Below are positions 1 to 8,380 of a stretch of DNA of 45,072 nt, one piece after another. The notes below the pieces were generated by a model that did not search any database, was not told the origin of the DNA, and was given only the letters and a program-made list of their open reading frames with translations. The translations under genes were made by a program, and so were the position numbers. Position 1 is the stretch's first letter, and each line of letters begins with the position of its first letter. Source of the DNA: Flavobacteriaceae bacterium UBA2765 (GTDB lineage: Bacteria; Bacteroidota; Bacteroidia; Flavobacteriales; Flavobacteriaceae); the NCBI GenBank assembly GCA_002352665.1, contig DEIV01000028.1, positions 1-45,072 on the forward strand, written 5' to 3'.

Positions 1-48
1 GATTAAGGCAATTGCCATTACGAAAATTGTAATTACATTTTTTTTCAT
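1..48 (-). CDS. N-terminus of an exported protein (partial, runs off left edge)
   Basis: On the minus strand an ATG at 48-46 opens 16 codons reading MKKNVITIFVMAIALI before the window ends. The charged MKK start followed by a hydrophobic run is a typical signal-peptide beginning. It lies downstream of prmA in the same orientation, separated by about 150 bp containing a palindrome, so it is probably a separate transcript. Too little is visible to name a function. Confidence 0.6.
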   Translation of the reverse strand, partial: MKKNVITIFVMAIALI

Positions 49-147
49 TTTTAAATAGTTTTAGTTAATATAAAAGTTAGCGACAATATTTAAGCATATT
101 AGTCTTGGTAAATGTAAAGTTTTAGATAAGCAAAGTCAATAGAGAAA

Positions 148-171
148 ATGGTGAATTTTAAAATTCACCAT
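148..171 (-). terminator. Perfect 24-bp palindrome downstream of prmA
   Basis: ATGGTGAATTTT is followed directly by its exact reverse complement. On the minus strand it is followed by TTTTCTCTATT, so it could terminate prmA transcription about 28 bp past the stop codon. The stem is AT-rich and there is no loop spacer, so an operator role is also possible. Confidence 0.5.
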
Positions 172-198
172 AAACCACTAGTTTAAAATTGGAATAAC

Positions 199-1035
199 TT
201 AGAAGTTGTATTTAACTGATACCCAATTATTTCTTTCAATAATCGAATCAAGTTTCAAGTTGTATTTTGAAGCTTCAGTATCGATAAGAGGTATATCTTC
301 TTGATAGAATCCACTTAATAATAATACACTATTATCATTAAGACATTGGGCATACGTTTTGATATCATTCAATAAAATATTTCTATTGATATTTGCTATG
401 ATGATGTCATAATTTTTGTTGATTAATAATGACGAATCTCCTTGGTAAACTGAGATATGTTGACAATGATTTCGATAAATATTTTCTAAGGAATTCTCAT
501 AGCACCAATTATCAATATCTATGGCCTCAATGGGGTTTGCTCCTTTCATTTCTGCAAAAATGGCCAAGATACCTGTACCGCAACCCATATCTAAAACTTT
601 TTTGTCCTTTAATTCTAAAGCCAATAAATGTTGCACCATCATATGTGTAGTTTCATGATGACCAGTGCCAAAACTCATTTTTGGCTCGATAACAATATCA
701 TATTTTAAATTGACCCCGAGGCTTCGGGGGTGAAAAGGAGCTCGAATACTGACTAGGTTATCTACCTCAATTGGATTGAAATTTTTTTCCCATTCACTAT
801 TCCAATTTACTTGATCAATTTCTTCTTTAGTAAATGATATTTGAAATTCCTCATTTTTTAAGGCATAAATATCTTCAAGTATATGCTCATGATACTCCAC
901 CTTTTGAATATATGCGGTTACGCCATTTTCATTTTCTACAAAACTTTCAAAGCCCGCATAACCTAATTCAGCAATCAAAATTTCTGTTGTGGGTTGTAAT
1001 GGAGAAACAATAAAATTAAAAGCTAAGTATATCAT
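199..1035 (-). CDS. prmA: Ribosomal protein L11 methyltransferase PrmA
   Basis: Class I SAM-dependent methyltransferase that methylates ribosomal protein L11 in the cytoplasm. The 278-residue product has the short flavobacterial form of the N-terminal domain, then the family block EPKMSFGTGHHETT (about 118-130), the SAM-binding motif VLDMGCGTG (147-155), the acidic AIDID strand and a NINRN motif (215-219) at the position where related enzymes have NPPY. It lies 146 bp downstream of tpiA in the same direction and may be cotranscribed with it. Residues 103-108 (PRSLGV), just before the EPKMSFGTGHH block, are encoded by a near-perfect GC-rich palindrome and look like an in-frame insertion. The remaining motifs are intact, so the enzyme is probably functional. 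Confidence 0.95.
   Translation of the reverse strand: MIYLAFNFIVSPLQPTTEILIAELGYAGFESFVENENGVTAYIQKVEYHEHILEDIYALKNEEFQISFTKEEIDQVNWNSEWEKNFNPIEVDNLVSIRAPFHPRSLGVNLKYDIVIEPKMSFGTGHHETTHMMVQHLLALELKDKKVLDMGCGTGILAIFAEMKGANPIEAIDIDNWCYENSLENIYRNHCQHISVYQGDSSLLINKNYDIIIANINRNILLNDIKTYAQCLNDNSVLLLSGFYQEDIPLIDTEASKYNLKLDSIIERNNWVSVKYNF
714..729. repeat. In-frame palindrome inside prmA
   Basis: CCCCGAGGCTTCGGGG is palindromic at 14 of 16 positions and is far more GC-rich than the surrounding gene. It encodes PRSLGV within PrmA. From memory, other PrmA proteins run from the RAPFH segment into the xYDIVIEPKMSFGTGHH block with a shorter linker. It resembles the TCCCGATAGCTATCGGGA palindrome in asnB in design. 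Confidence 0.6.
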
Positions 1036-1181
1036 AAATAATTAGTTTATAGAAGCCTTATTTCTTTCCAATTTATTAGAAAATAATAAAGATTCAATGA
1101 ATAACAACCTTAAATTCTATGAGTAGTTGATTATGACCTAACTGATAGGTTAAAAATATCTAACAAAAGATGAAAAAAAAA

Positions 1182-1943
1182 TTACTTTATAGCCTGAATT
1201 AGTGCAACAAAATCATCAGCCTTAAGAGCAGCTCCTCCAATCAACCCTCCATCAACGTCTTCTTTAGAAAATATCTCTTTTGCATTAGTAGGTTTTACAC
1301 TACCTCCATAAAGTATAGAAACATCATTTGCTATTGATTGGTTATAGTTTTCAGCAATTAACTTTCTGATAAGCTTATGCATTTCTTGAGCTTGTTCCGG
1401 ACTTGCAGTTTCTCCGGTGCCAATAGCCCAAACCGGCTCATAAGCCAAAATAATATGCTTCCAGTCTTTTTCCCTTAAATGAAACAGACCATTCTTTAAT
1501 TGAGATTCAACTATTTTAAAATGGTTTTCGCTTTTTCTATCTTCTAAAACTTCTCCAAAGCAAAAAATAACTTCCAATTTACTATTCAAAGCCTGATCTA
1601 CTTTTTTAGACAATAAACTGTCTGTCTCACCAAAATATTCTCTACGTTCTGAATGTCCTAAAATTACTATCTTAACACCAATACTTTTCAACATTTCCGC
1701 AGATATTTCTCCGGTATAAGCTCCACTATCTGCCTGATGCATATTTTGAGCCGCAATTTCTACAACAGATTTTTTCGCTTTCTTAACAGCTGATCTTAAA
1801 TTTACAAATGTAGGAGCCACTATAACTCTAATATTTTGCAGCTCTTCATTTTTAATAGCATTTTTAATGTCTTTAATCAAGGCCTTAGATTCAGGTAAAG
1901 TTTTGTTCATTTTCCAATTACCGGCTACAATTTTATCTCTCAT
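1182..1943 (-). CDS. tpiA: Triosephosphate isomerase
   Basis: Interconverts dihydroxyacetone phosphate and glyceraldehyde 3-phosphate in glycolysis. The 253-residue length is normal for the TIM-barrel family. Asn9 and Lys11 lie in GNWKMN, the electrophile His97 in ILGHSERR, the catalytic base Glu169 in AYEPVWAIGTG (167-177) with its mobile loop, and the phosphate-binding ILYGGSV and GGLIGGAAL segments close the barrel. A TATATTTG box 35 bp upstream of the ATG gives it its own promoter. prmA follows on the same strand. Confidence 0.98.
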   Translation of the reverse strand: MRDKIVAGNWKMNKTLPESKALIKDIKNAIKNEELQNIRVIVAPTFVNLRSAVKKAKKSVVEIAAQNMHQADSGAYTGEISAEMLKSIGVKIVILGHSERREYFGETDSLLSKKVDQALNSKLEVIFCFGEVLEDRKSENHFKIVESQLKNGLFHLREKDWKHIILAYEPVWAIGTGETASPEQAQEMHKLIRKLIAENYNQSIANDVSILYGGSVKPTNAKEIFSKEDVDGGLIGGAALKADDFVALIQAIK

Positions 1944-1977
1944 TTTGTTAAGTTTATAGTTTATATCAATCTAAGAG

Positions 1978-1985
1978 CAAATATA
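1978..1985 (-). promoter_or_regulatory. -7 box of the tpiA promoter
   Basis: The minus strand reads TATATTTG, an exact match to the Bacteroidetes consensus TAnnTTTG, 35 bp before the tpiA ATG. No clear -33 TTG was assigned. Confidence 0.6.
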
Positions 1986-2078
1986 ATTTAAAGCTGTTTA
2001 AAAATTAATTATCTGGTACATTTTCTTACTGGTTTCTTCAGATTTATATATTCATTCAAATAATCTGTTATTAATCCT

Positions 2079-2086
2079 TATTTTTG
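2079..2086 (+). promoter_or_regulatory. -7 box of the pyrF promoter
   Basis: TATTTTTG matches TAnnTTTG and ends 19 bp before the chosen pyrF ATG at 2106. This places the transcription start at about 2093 and rules out the in-frame TTG at 2097 as a comfortable start codon. Confidence 0.6.
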
Positions 2087-2105
2087 TAAAAATTTATTGA
2101 TTTTT

Positions 2106-2924
2106 ATGACAAAAGAGCAACTCATTGAACAGATTCGACTTAAAAAATCATTTTTATGCATAGGTTTAGATGTTGATATGGATAAAATTCCAACACATTT
2201 ACATAAGCTCGAAGATCCTATTTTTGAATTCAACAAACAGATTATTGAGGCTACTCATCATTTGGCGGTTGCCTATAAACCAAATATGGCATTTTATGAA
2301 GCCTATGGTATAAAAGGATGGCAATCACTACAAAAAACGATTGATTATTTGAATAATAATTACCCTGATATATTTACTATTGCCGATGCCAAACGTGGAG
2401 ATATTGGCAACACATCAACGCGTTATGCCAAAGCTTTTTTTGATGATTTGAATTTCGATTCCATCACTGTAACTCCTTATATGGGTTCTGATTCTGTAGA
2501 ACCATTTTTAGCCTTCGAAAATAAATTCACAATTCTATTAGCTCTAACTTCAAATGTTGGTGGCCTAGATTTTCAAACCTTAACTTATAACAATGAGCAA
2601 CTTTTTGAAACCGTCTTAAAAAAGACTTTGACTTATAAAAATGCTCAAAATTTAATGTATGTTGTGGGTGCTACCAGACCGGAATATTTTAAAACCATTA
2701 GAAAAATTGTACCCCATCATTTTTTATTAGTCCCAGGCATAGGTACTCAAGGTGGTAATTTACAAGAAGTATGTAAATATGGTTTGACCAATGAAATTGG
2801 TTTATTGGTGAACTCATCAAGGGGAATTATTTATGCATCTAATGAAAAAAATTATGCTCAAAAAGCAAAAGACAAAGCATTAGAATTACAGCAAGAAATG
2901 GAAAAAATTATTGATAATTTATAG
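2106..2924 (+). CDS. pyrF: Orotidine 5'-phosphate decarboxylase (PyrF, long subfamily)
   Basis: Decarboxylates OMP to UMP, the last step of de novo pyrimidine synthesis. The ATG at 2106 (MTKEQL) is preferred over an in-frame TTG at 2097, which is only 10 bp after the promoter box. The 272-residue protein belongs to the longer OMPdecase subfamily. It has the substrate-binding CIGLDVD near the N-terminus, the catalytic DAKRGD at 94-99 (Lys96) followed by IGNTSTRYAKAF, a TPYMG segment, and VPGIGTQGG plus VNSSRGI near the C-terminus. It is divergent from tpiA and stands alone; the next gene is convergent. Confidence 0.97.
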   Translation: MTKEQLIEQIRLKKSFLCIGLDVDMDKIPTHLHKLEDPIFEFNKQIIEATHHLAVAYKPNMAFYEAYGIKGWQSLQKTIDYLNNNYPDIFTIADAKRGDIGNTSTRYAKAFFDDLNFDSITVTPYMGSDSVEPFLAFENKFTILLALTSNVGGLDFQTLTYNNEQLFETVLKKTLTYKNAQNLMYVVGATRPEYFKTIRKIVPHHFLLVPGIGTQGGNLQEVCKYGLTNEIGLLVNSSRGIIYASNEKNYAQKAKDKALELQQEMEKIIDNL

Positions 2925-3019
2925 ATAGAACTAGTTGGTGTTTTCTATTTAGAATAATTCGAAAAACATTTTGCATAAAATAGGTTCCAAAAAAATCTAA
3001 CGAGCATCAGGAAAACCAA

Positions 3020-3538
3020 CTATTTTTTTTCAAGTGTTTTCATCATAAAATCATCTAATTCAACCATTTGTTTATATCCTAATTTTTTTCCAGACTGTCC
3101 AATAAAATATAATATTATCCAAAGAATTGGCAATCCTATCATCATATATTTTGCCAATTGAAAATCACCGTCTAAGCTCCATCTTACATAAAACATCACA
3201 AAAAACACAACAAAAGCAACAGCTACTGCAAAATGAATAAACATAAAGAAAGTCCAGACTTGTGGCTTAGGTCCAAGAATACCTTTTACAACGGTTTTAT
3301 TTTCTTCATTTTTTACTACCTCAACTTGCAATTGAGGTGACCAAAAATGATCCTCATCTTTAGGAACATCTAAGAAAATATGATTGCCAGAAATTTTAGA
3401 ACAGTATTTACAATTTTTATCATCAATGTTCTCTTTAAATTTTCCTAAAATCTCTTCTTGACTTTCATCAAATAGCATTTTAAAACGAGGTTTTAATAAA
3501 ACCCTATTTATTTTCTCATCATGTATTGGTTCATTCAT
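3020..3538 (-). CDS. Small membrane protein of unknown function
   Basis: A 172-residue protein that I do not recognise. The N-terminal 95 residues are soluble and charged, with a CKYC pair near residue 43. Two strongly hydrophobic segments follow at roughly 96-120 and 130-147, and the protein ends in a short basic and acidic tail. The likely topology is two transmembrane helices with a cytoplasmic N-terminal domain. It is convergent with pyrF and followed 143 bp upstream by the phosphoesterase gene on the same strand. Codon use is like its neighbours, so it looks like a genuine gene. Confidence 0.75.
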   Translation of the reverse strand: MNEPIHDEKINRVLLKPRFKMLFDESQEEILGKFKENIDDKNCKYCSKISGNHIFLDVPKDEDHFWSPQLQVEVVKNEENKTVVKGILGPKPQVWTFFMFIHFAVAVAFVVFFVMFYVRWSLDGDFQLAKYMMIGLPILWIILYFIGQSGKKLGYKQMVELDDFMMKTLEKK

Positions 3539-3681
3539 TTGGTAAACTGTTTTATAAAGATAGCCATTTTTTGATTATCTAACCTAACTTATGCAATTGC
3601 TTATAAAATTGATAACTATTTGAGGCAACACAATCAAGTTTACGTAATTCTATATGCCTGATGTTTTTAAAACTATACTTA

Positions 3682-4572
3682 CTATAAATACAAGTCTAAT
3701 GGTTGAGGTCCTGCCAATACAGTTTTTACGATATGACTATTACCATTAGCATCAGATTGAAAATGCCATTTAACCATAGCGATTTCTAAATTTTCAATTT
3801 CCATGCCTATTATTGAATTAGGATGAACACAACTACCATCATTAAAATATGGTAATAGTCCTGGGTCAGGAAATCTTGGTCTGTGAGTATGTCCGGCAAT
3901 TACCATCTGATTATTATTCTTTATTATCCAATCTTTTAATTTTTGTTCTACCTTAATAAGGTTCTTATAATTTTTAGCCGGACTTGTAGGGTCTTTTACA
4001 TTGAACCATTTTTGTAATGGTTTCCAAAAATACCGTACAAAAAATCTACTCACTTTCCAAAACCTATAGTTAAACCAATCTGCTTGATGTCCGTGAATTA
4101 AGAATATTGTTTTGTCCGTATTTTCAATTTGTAATAACATACTTTCATGATATTGTAAATTAAAAAGACGTTCTTTTTGTTTTATATTTTTAGGAGGAAA
4201 AACTTTATACAACATTTTTTCAACCGTAATTGGATCTCCAAAAATCATGTCATGATTACCCCAAATCATATACAATCTATTGTCATTATAAAATAACTTC
4301 AACAATTCAAAAGTGCTTTTATGAGCTTTATATATAGGTTCAAATGTATAATTTTCCCAAAGCTCTATGCCATCTCCTAATTCTATATAGGTATACTTTT
4401 TATCATAATATTTTCTAATAGCATATTGATAAATTTCCATATTATGAGTAAAATCATCCGCATAACTATTGTCTCCCTTATGCAAATCACTAAAAAAAAT
4501 AATTTTTGAATCTTTATTTATTGTTAGCAGTTTGGCTTTAAGTAAAGCATTATCAAGAATTGAATGCATCAT
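3682..4572 (-). CDS. Calcineurin-like metallophosphoesterase
   Basis: A 296-residue protein carrying the full two-metal phosphoesterase signature in order: SDLH (Asp29, His31), GD (Asp67), GNHD (105-108), GH (161-162) and GHTH (227-230). The substrate cannot be inferred; it could be a nucleotide, lipid precursor or phosphoprotein hydrolase. No signal peptide is present, and a basic aromatic stretch (FFVRYFWKP) at 177-185 may touch membrane. The gene starts 7 bp after the stop of the M1 peptidase and was probably cotranscribed with it. Two adjacent ATG codons (4572 and 4569) leave the exact start open by one residue. Confidence 0.88.
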   Translation of the reverse strand: MMHSILDNALLKAKLLTINKDSKIIFFSDLHKGDNSYADDFTHNMEIYQYAIRKYYDKKYTYIELGDGIELWENYTFEPIYKAHKSTFELLKLFYNDNRLYMIWGNHDMIFGDPITVEKMLYKVFPPKNIKQKERLFNLQYHESMLLQIENTDKTIFLIHGHQADWFNYRFWKVSRFFVRYFWKPLQKWFNVKDPTSPAKNYKNLIKVEQKLKDWIIKNNNQMVIAGHTHRPRFPDPGLLPYFNDGSCVHPNSIIGMEIENLEIAMVKWHFQSDANGNSHIVKTVLAGPQPLDLYL

Positions 4573-4579
4573 TATTGCA

Positions 4580-6526
4580 TTAATTTTTTAAAAAGGATTT
4601 ATACAAAACACCTTGATCTGTTTGTATGCTAAGAAAATGTAAGCCATTGGTCAGCCATGATACATTAACCGTATCGTTATTATTTAACTTACTTACAACC
4701 TGACCTAAACTATTATAAATTGTAATATTCTCAATATTAATATGGCTAGGTTTTTGAAGTATTAATTCATTCTTTACAGGATTAGGATAGATCTTAATTT
4801 TAGATGACAAAACCTCATTTTCAACACCCAAAACGGCACTATTATTTTTGGAAATTAAATGTATTTCAGGATCTATTTCTACTGCTGATATCTCAAAATT
4901 GATCGTTTCTGTAAACTCCTCACCATCAAAAGTGTTCTTTAAAATTAAATCTAAAATTTCTCCACCCACACCTTTAACTCTAACCGGCAAAGAAGCTTCA
5001 AAATAATTTACTGAAAAGTGACTTTGGCTTTGATTTACAGTAATTTTAAGCTGATTGGCTTGAGGTTGATACCATATAATTGCATAGCTTGGATAACCTT
5101 GATCGTAAATCCAATCATTAAAAAATTCATTTAGATCTTCGCCACTAGCAGATTCCATATGAGCAATTAAATCTGGTGTTTTAGCATAACTATAGGCTAA
5201 GTTAGGATCGGCCAAATAATTTTGCAATCCTTTAAAAAAATTGGTGTCACCCAGCTTTTTTCTAAGCATATGCAATACCATCGAGCCTTTAGTATAAGAC
5301 AAACGACCATTAAAAATTCTACTTACGCTAGTAGTATCTTGATCCGACAGATAAACCGAACCGCCTGACTGAGAGGTAATATTATTTACAGAATTTATCC
5401 TCCAACTTTTAAAGGCAGTTTCACCATCTAAGCTTTCTATAGTTAATCCGTTTAGATAAGTAGCAAAACCTTCATTAAGCCAAATGTCTTTCCAACTACC
5501 ACAGGTAATTTTATCACCAAACCATTGATGTGCCAACTCGTGTGCTATAAGACTTCTATTAAAATTACCCATAAATGAAACGGTAGTATGTTCCATACCA
5601 CCACCCCATCCAAACTGGGCATGCCCATATTTTTCGTCTGCAAAAGGATATTCTTCAAACAAACTAGTATATAAGTTCATAATATCAACAGTTACACCAG
5701 TTTGACTCTGAGCAGACGTTAAACTTTCAGGATACACATAATTTACAATCTCAAAAGGACTGCCATTATTGGCAACCGTATGCGAATACACATTATAATT
5801 GGTAACAGCAAAGGCTATCAAATAAGCAGGTATAGGGTGTTGATGTTTAAAATGTGTTGTTTTATTAAAACCGTTTACTGATTGACTTTGCTCCAAACCA
5901 TTACTTACAACAATATATTCTTCATTTGAAGCATTAAATTGTGGTGTTGTAATAAATACATCGATAACATCAATTTTATCATTCAAATCTTGTTTACAAG
6001 GCCACCAATCTTTTGCACCATAAGGCTCAGAAAGCGTCCAAATAACAGGATCCCCGTTGTGGGTAGATTGTTCGAAAGAATCAAAACCAGTAGAAGAAGG
6101 AGTCCCACTATAAGTTATTTTTACTGCACTAGATTGCCCTTGAGATAGCGGTGTAGAAAGTGCAATAACCAATTCGTCATTTGTATTTTGTGTGAAGGAT
6201 AAATCTGCTCCATCTTGACTAACTTTTGTAACTTTCATATTAAATTTTAAATCGAAGGTAACCGTGTTTAAATCACTTTTAGCAGTAAAATTAGTTGTTA
6301 TATCTCCACTAATATTTGCTATAGCCGGATCAATTGTCCACTCTAATTTATGATAGGTAATATCGTAATTTGCCGTGTTTACATTTGCTTTATAATTAAT
6401 GGTTTTACTGGCAGATTTTGCCTCAGCTTCTATAATTTGATATAGATTACTATTTGATTTTTGGCAAAACGAAGTATAACCCAAAATCAGGAAAAGAACT
6501 AGAAATATGTGTTGCTTTTGTAGCAT
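4580..6526 (-). CDS. M1 family aminopeptidase with T9SS type A sorting domain
   Basis: A 648-residue secreted zinc metallopeptidase. An N-terminal signal peptide (MLQKQHIFLVLFLILGYTSFC) is followed by the beta-rich M1 domain, the GGGMEH exopeptidase motif (308-313) and the zinc site HELAH (329-333) with the third ligand Glu352 in NEGFA, the correct 18-residue spacing. The last 75 residues, starting KIYPNPVKNELIL, form a type A C-terminal sorting domain for the gliding-associated type IX secretion system. It should therefore be exported and either released or anchored at the surface. From memory M1 enzymes usually exceed 800 residues, so this is a short form lacking the large helical C-terminal domain. 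The metallophosphoesterase gene follows after 7 bp. Confidence 0.93.
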   Translation of the reverse strand: MLQKQHIFLVLFLILGYTSFCQKSNSNLYQIIEAEAKSASKTINYKANVNTANYDITYHKLEWTIDPAIANISGDITTNFTAKSDLNTVTFDLKFNMKVTKVSQDGADLSFTQNTNDELVIALSTPLSQGQSSAVKITYSGTPSSTGFDSFEQSTHNGDPVIWTLSEPYGAKDWWPCKQDLNDKIDVIDVFITTPQFNASNEEYIVVSNGLEQSQSVNGFNKTTHFKHQHPIPAYLIAFAVTNYNVYSHTVANNGSPFEIVNYVYPESLTSAQSQTGVTVDIMNLYTSLFEEYPFADEKYGHAQFGWGGGMEHTTVSFMGNFNRSLIAHELAHQWFGDKITCGSWKDIWLNEGFATYLNGLTIESLDGETAFKSWRINSVNNITSQSGGSVYLSDQDTTSVSRIFNGRLSYTKGSMVLHMLRKKLGDTNFFKGLQNYLADPNLAYSYAKTPDLIAHMESASGEDLNEFFNDWIYDQGYPSYAIIWYQPQANQLKITVNQSQSHFSVNYFEASLPVRVKGVGGEILDLILKNTFDGEEFTETINFEISAVEIDPEIHLISKNNSAVLGVENEVLSSKIKIYPNPVKNELILQKPSHINIENITIYNSLGQVVSKLNNNDTVNVSWLTNGLHFLSIQTDQGVLYKSFLKN

Positions 6527-6654
6527 TTATAATATTTAATGGTTAAAAATACCAATATTTAATGAATTCTATTTAAAATTATCTTAAAAGACGTTTTATA
6601 TTATACATTGTCCCATATCAAATTAATTTTTACATTTTTTTGATTGGCACTTTT

Positions 6655-6682
6655 TTTGATTGAAAAATTCAACATATATTTA
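6655..6682 (+). promoter_or_regulatory. Candidate promoter of the S41 peptidase gene
   Basis: TTTG at 6655-6658, a 16-bp spacer and TATATTTA at 6675-6682 (last base off consensus) lie before the ATG at 6711. The TTTG is the second of two direct copies of TTTTTTTGATTG (6635-6646 and 6651-6662). Confidence 0.4.
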
Positions 6683-6710
6683 TAACCTGAGTTAGACTTA
6701 ATCAATTGAA

Positions 6711-8315
6711 ATGAAAAAACTTTTTTGCACTTTTTTTGTTGGTGTACTATTATTTTCCTGTTCAAGTGTTCAGACTTATAATGAACAAATTGCAGCTTTT
6801 CATCCGGTTAAAGGTTTAAGAAAAGATGTTGATAAAGCTTATACTAAACTACAAAAATTACATCCTCAGTTATATACTTATATTTCAAAAGAGAATTTAG
6901 ATTATAAATTTGATAGTCTAAAAAAAACAATTACTAAGCCATTATCTAGTAGGAAATTCTATGAAAAACTGGCTCCTGTAGTGGCTGAAGTTAGACAAGG
7001 GCATATTCGTGTTATTCCGCCTACAAGGCAATTTACCAACAAAGAAAGTAAGTTGATCAAAAAAAAGAAGTTTGAATTTTATGATTTAGATTTTGAATAT
7101 TTAAGCAATGCTCTATGGATTAAGGGTACACGTGGGGCTGATTCTACAATTATTGGCAATAAAGTGGTTAAAATTAACAACGAACCTATTTCAGAAATTA
7201 TAGAGAGGTATAAAAAATTATTTTCTTCAGATGGGTATAACACCACTTTTCAAAATAGAGCTGTCGGTTTACAATTTTCAAAGTTTTATTATATAGACAA
7301 AGGTTATTTAGACAGCCTTACAATTACATTCCAAAATGAAGATTCTTTATTTACAAAAACTTTTAGAAGAATAGCAAAAGATTCTATTTCAGGAATATCA
7401 AAAATAGATTCTTTAAATAATAAGCCTAAAAAATTAACAAAAGATGAAAAATTAGCACAAAAGCTAAAAGATAGACAAAAAAGAAAAGATGATTACAAAT
7501 ATGGTTATGAAAAATCAAAGAAAAGATATACTAGAAATTTTAATTTTATAGATAAAGATAGCAGTATTGCTTATTTAAAAATTAGAAGTTTTAATAATGG
7601 AAAGTTTAAGGACTTCTATCAAGAGAGTTTTACCAAAATTGACTCGGCCAAAGCAAATTTTTTAATTCTAGATTTAAGAGATAATACAGGTGGAAGATTA
7701 GCCGAAATAGATAAGTTATATTCTTATTTAACTGATAAGGATTACCAATTAATTGAAAAAGGCGAAACTTTAACGCGTTTACCATATTTAAAAATGATGA
7801 CTTCTAAAAATAATTCATCATTTTTAAAAATATTGGCTGGTTTATTATCTCCCGGAATCATCATCAATAATTTAACAAAATCGAGCAAAAAAAATGGTAA
7901 ACTGTATTTTAAGTTTTCGAGTGCTAAAGTTAAAAAACCTAATCCATTAAATTTTAAAGGAGACATTTATGTTTTGATCAATGGCAGTTCTTTTTCTGCT
8001 TCTTCAATATTATCAACCAATTTACATGCTACAAAAAGAGCGACTTTTATTGGAGAAGAAACCGGTGGAGCTTATAATGGTACTGTAGCGGGAATATTTA
8101 GGACTATAGAACTACCCAATTCTAAAGTAAAAATGAATATTGGTCTAGTACAAATTGAGGCTCCTTATAATATGGAGCCCAACGGATTCGGAATTAAACC
8201 CGATATTGAAATAATCCCTACTATTGAAGATCGTAAAAATAACATTGACCCTGAATTAGAATGGGTGCTTAATACTATTCAGACCAAAAAAGGTAAAATA
8301 GTTTTAAAAGACTAA
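6711..8315 (+). CDS. S41 family peptidase lipoprotein
   Basis: A 534-residue C-terminal-processing-type serine peptidase. The N-terminus MKKLFCTFFVGVLLFSC is a lipoprotein signal with Cys17 as lipidation site. A helical N-terminal domain precedes a lysine-rich linker near 240-265, then the S41 core with YLKIRSFNNG, LILDLRDNTGG and VLINGSSFSASS. Ser429 in the FSAS segment is the likely nucleophile, followed by GEETGGAYNG. No clear PDZ domain was found between the helical region and the core. It is probably anchored in the periplasm or outer membrane and processes misfolded or cell-envelope proteins. It is divergent from the M1 peptidase, with thiL downstream under its own promoter. Confidence 0.9.
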   Translation: MKKLFCTFFVGVLLFSCSSVQTYNEQIAAFHPVKGLRKDVDKAYTKLQKLHPQLYTYISKENLDYKFDSLKKTITKPLSSRKFYEKLAPVVAEVRQGHIRVIPPTRQFTNKESKLIKKKKFEFYDLDFEYLSNALWIKGTRGADSTIIGNKVVKINNEPISEIIERYKKLFSSDGYNTTFQNRAVGLQFSKFYYIDKGYLDSLTITFQNEDSLFTKTFRRIAKDSISGISKIDSLNNKPKKLTKDEKLAQKLKDRQKRKDDYKYGYEKSKKRYTRNFNFIDKDSSIAYLKIRSFNNGKFKDFYQESFTKIDSAKANFLILDLRDNTGGRLAEIDKLYSYLTDKDYQLIEKGETLTRLPYLKMMTSKNNSSFLKILAGLLSPGIIINNLTKSSKKNGKLYFKFSSAKVKKPNPLNFKGDIYVLINGSSFSASSILSTNLHATKRATFIGEETGGAYNGTVAGIFRTIELPNSKVKMNIGLVQIEAPYNMEPNGFGIKPDIEIIPTIEDRKNNIDPELEWVLNTIQTKKGKIVLKD

Positions 8316-8342
8316 TTAATGTTCTATAGTAAATCTAATTTG

Positions 8343-8350
8343 TATTTTTG
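8343..8350 (+). promoter_or_regulatory. -7 box of the thiL promoter
   Basis: TATTTTTG, an exact TAnnTTTG match, 30 bp before the thiL ATG at 8381 and 27 bp after the preceding stop. The in-frame TTG at 8348 overlaps this box and so is not a start codon. Confidence 0.6.
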
Positions 8351-8380
8351 CAACTTATCTATTTTTTGGAAAATAAAACT

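Noticed and set aside
2933..3021. AGTTGGTGTTTTC and GAAAACCAACT between pyrF and the next gene
   Set aside because: The arms are about 70 bp apart and one has a bulge; not convincing as a terminator.
3590..3665. AACCTAACTTATGCAATTG and TTCTATATGCC, faintly like the ends of the fold-back element
   Set aside because: Only part of each end matches and the internal sequence does not; chance similarity in AT-rich DNA is likely.
6635..6662. Direct repeat TTTTTTTGATTG, spacing 16 bp, as an operator
   Set aside because: Mostly T runs in an AT-rich divergent promoter region; it may simply reflect -33 elements.
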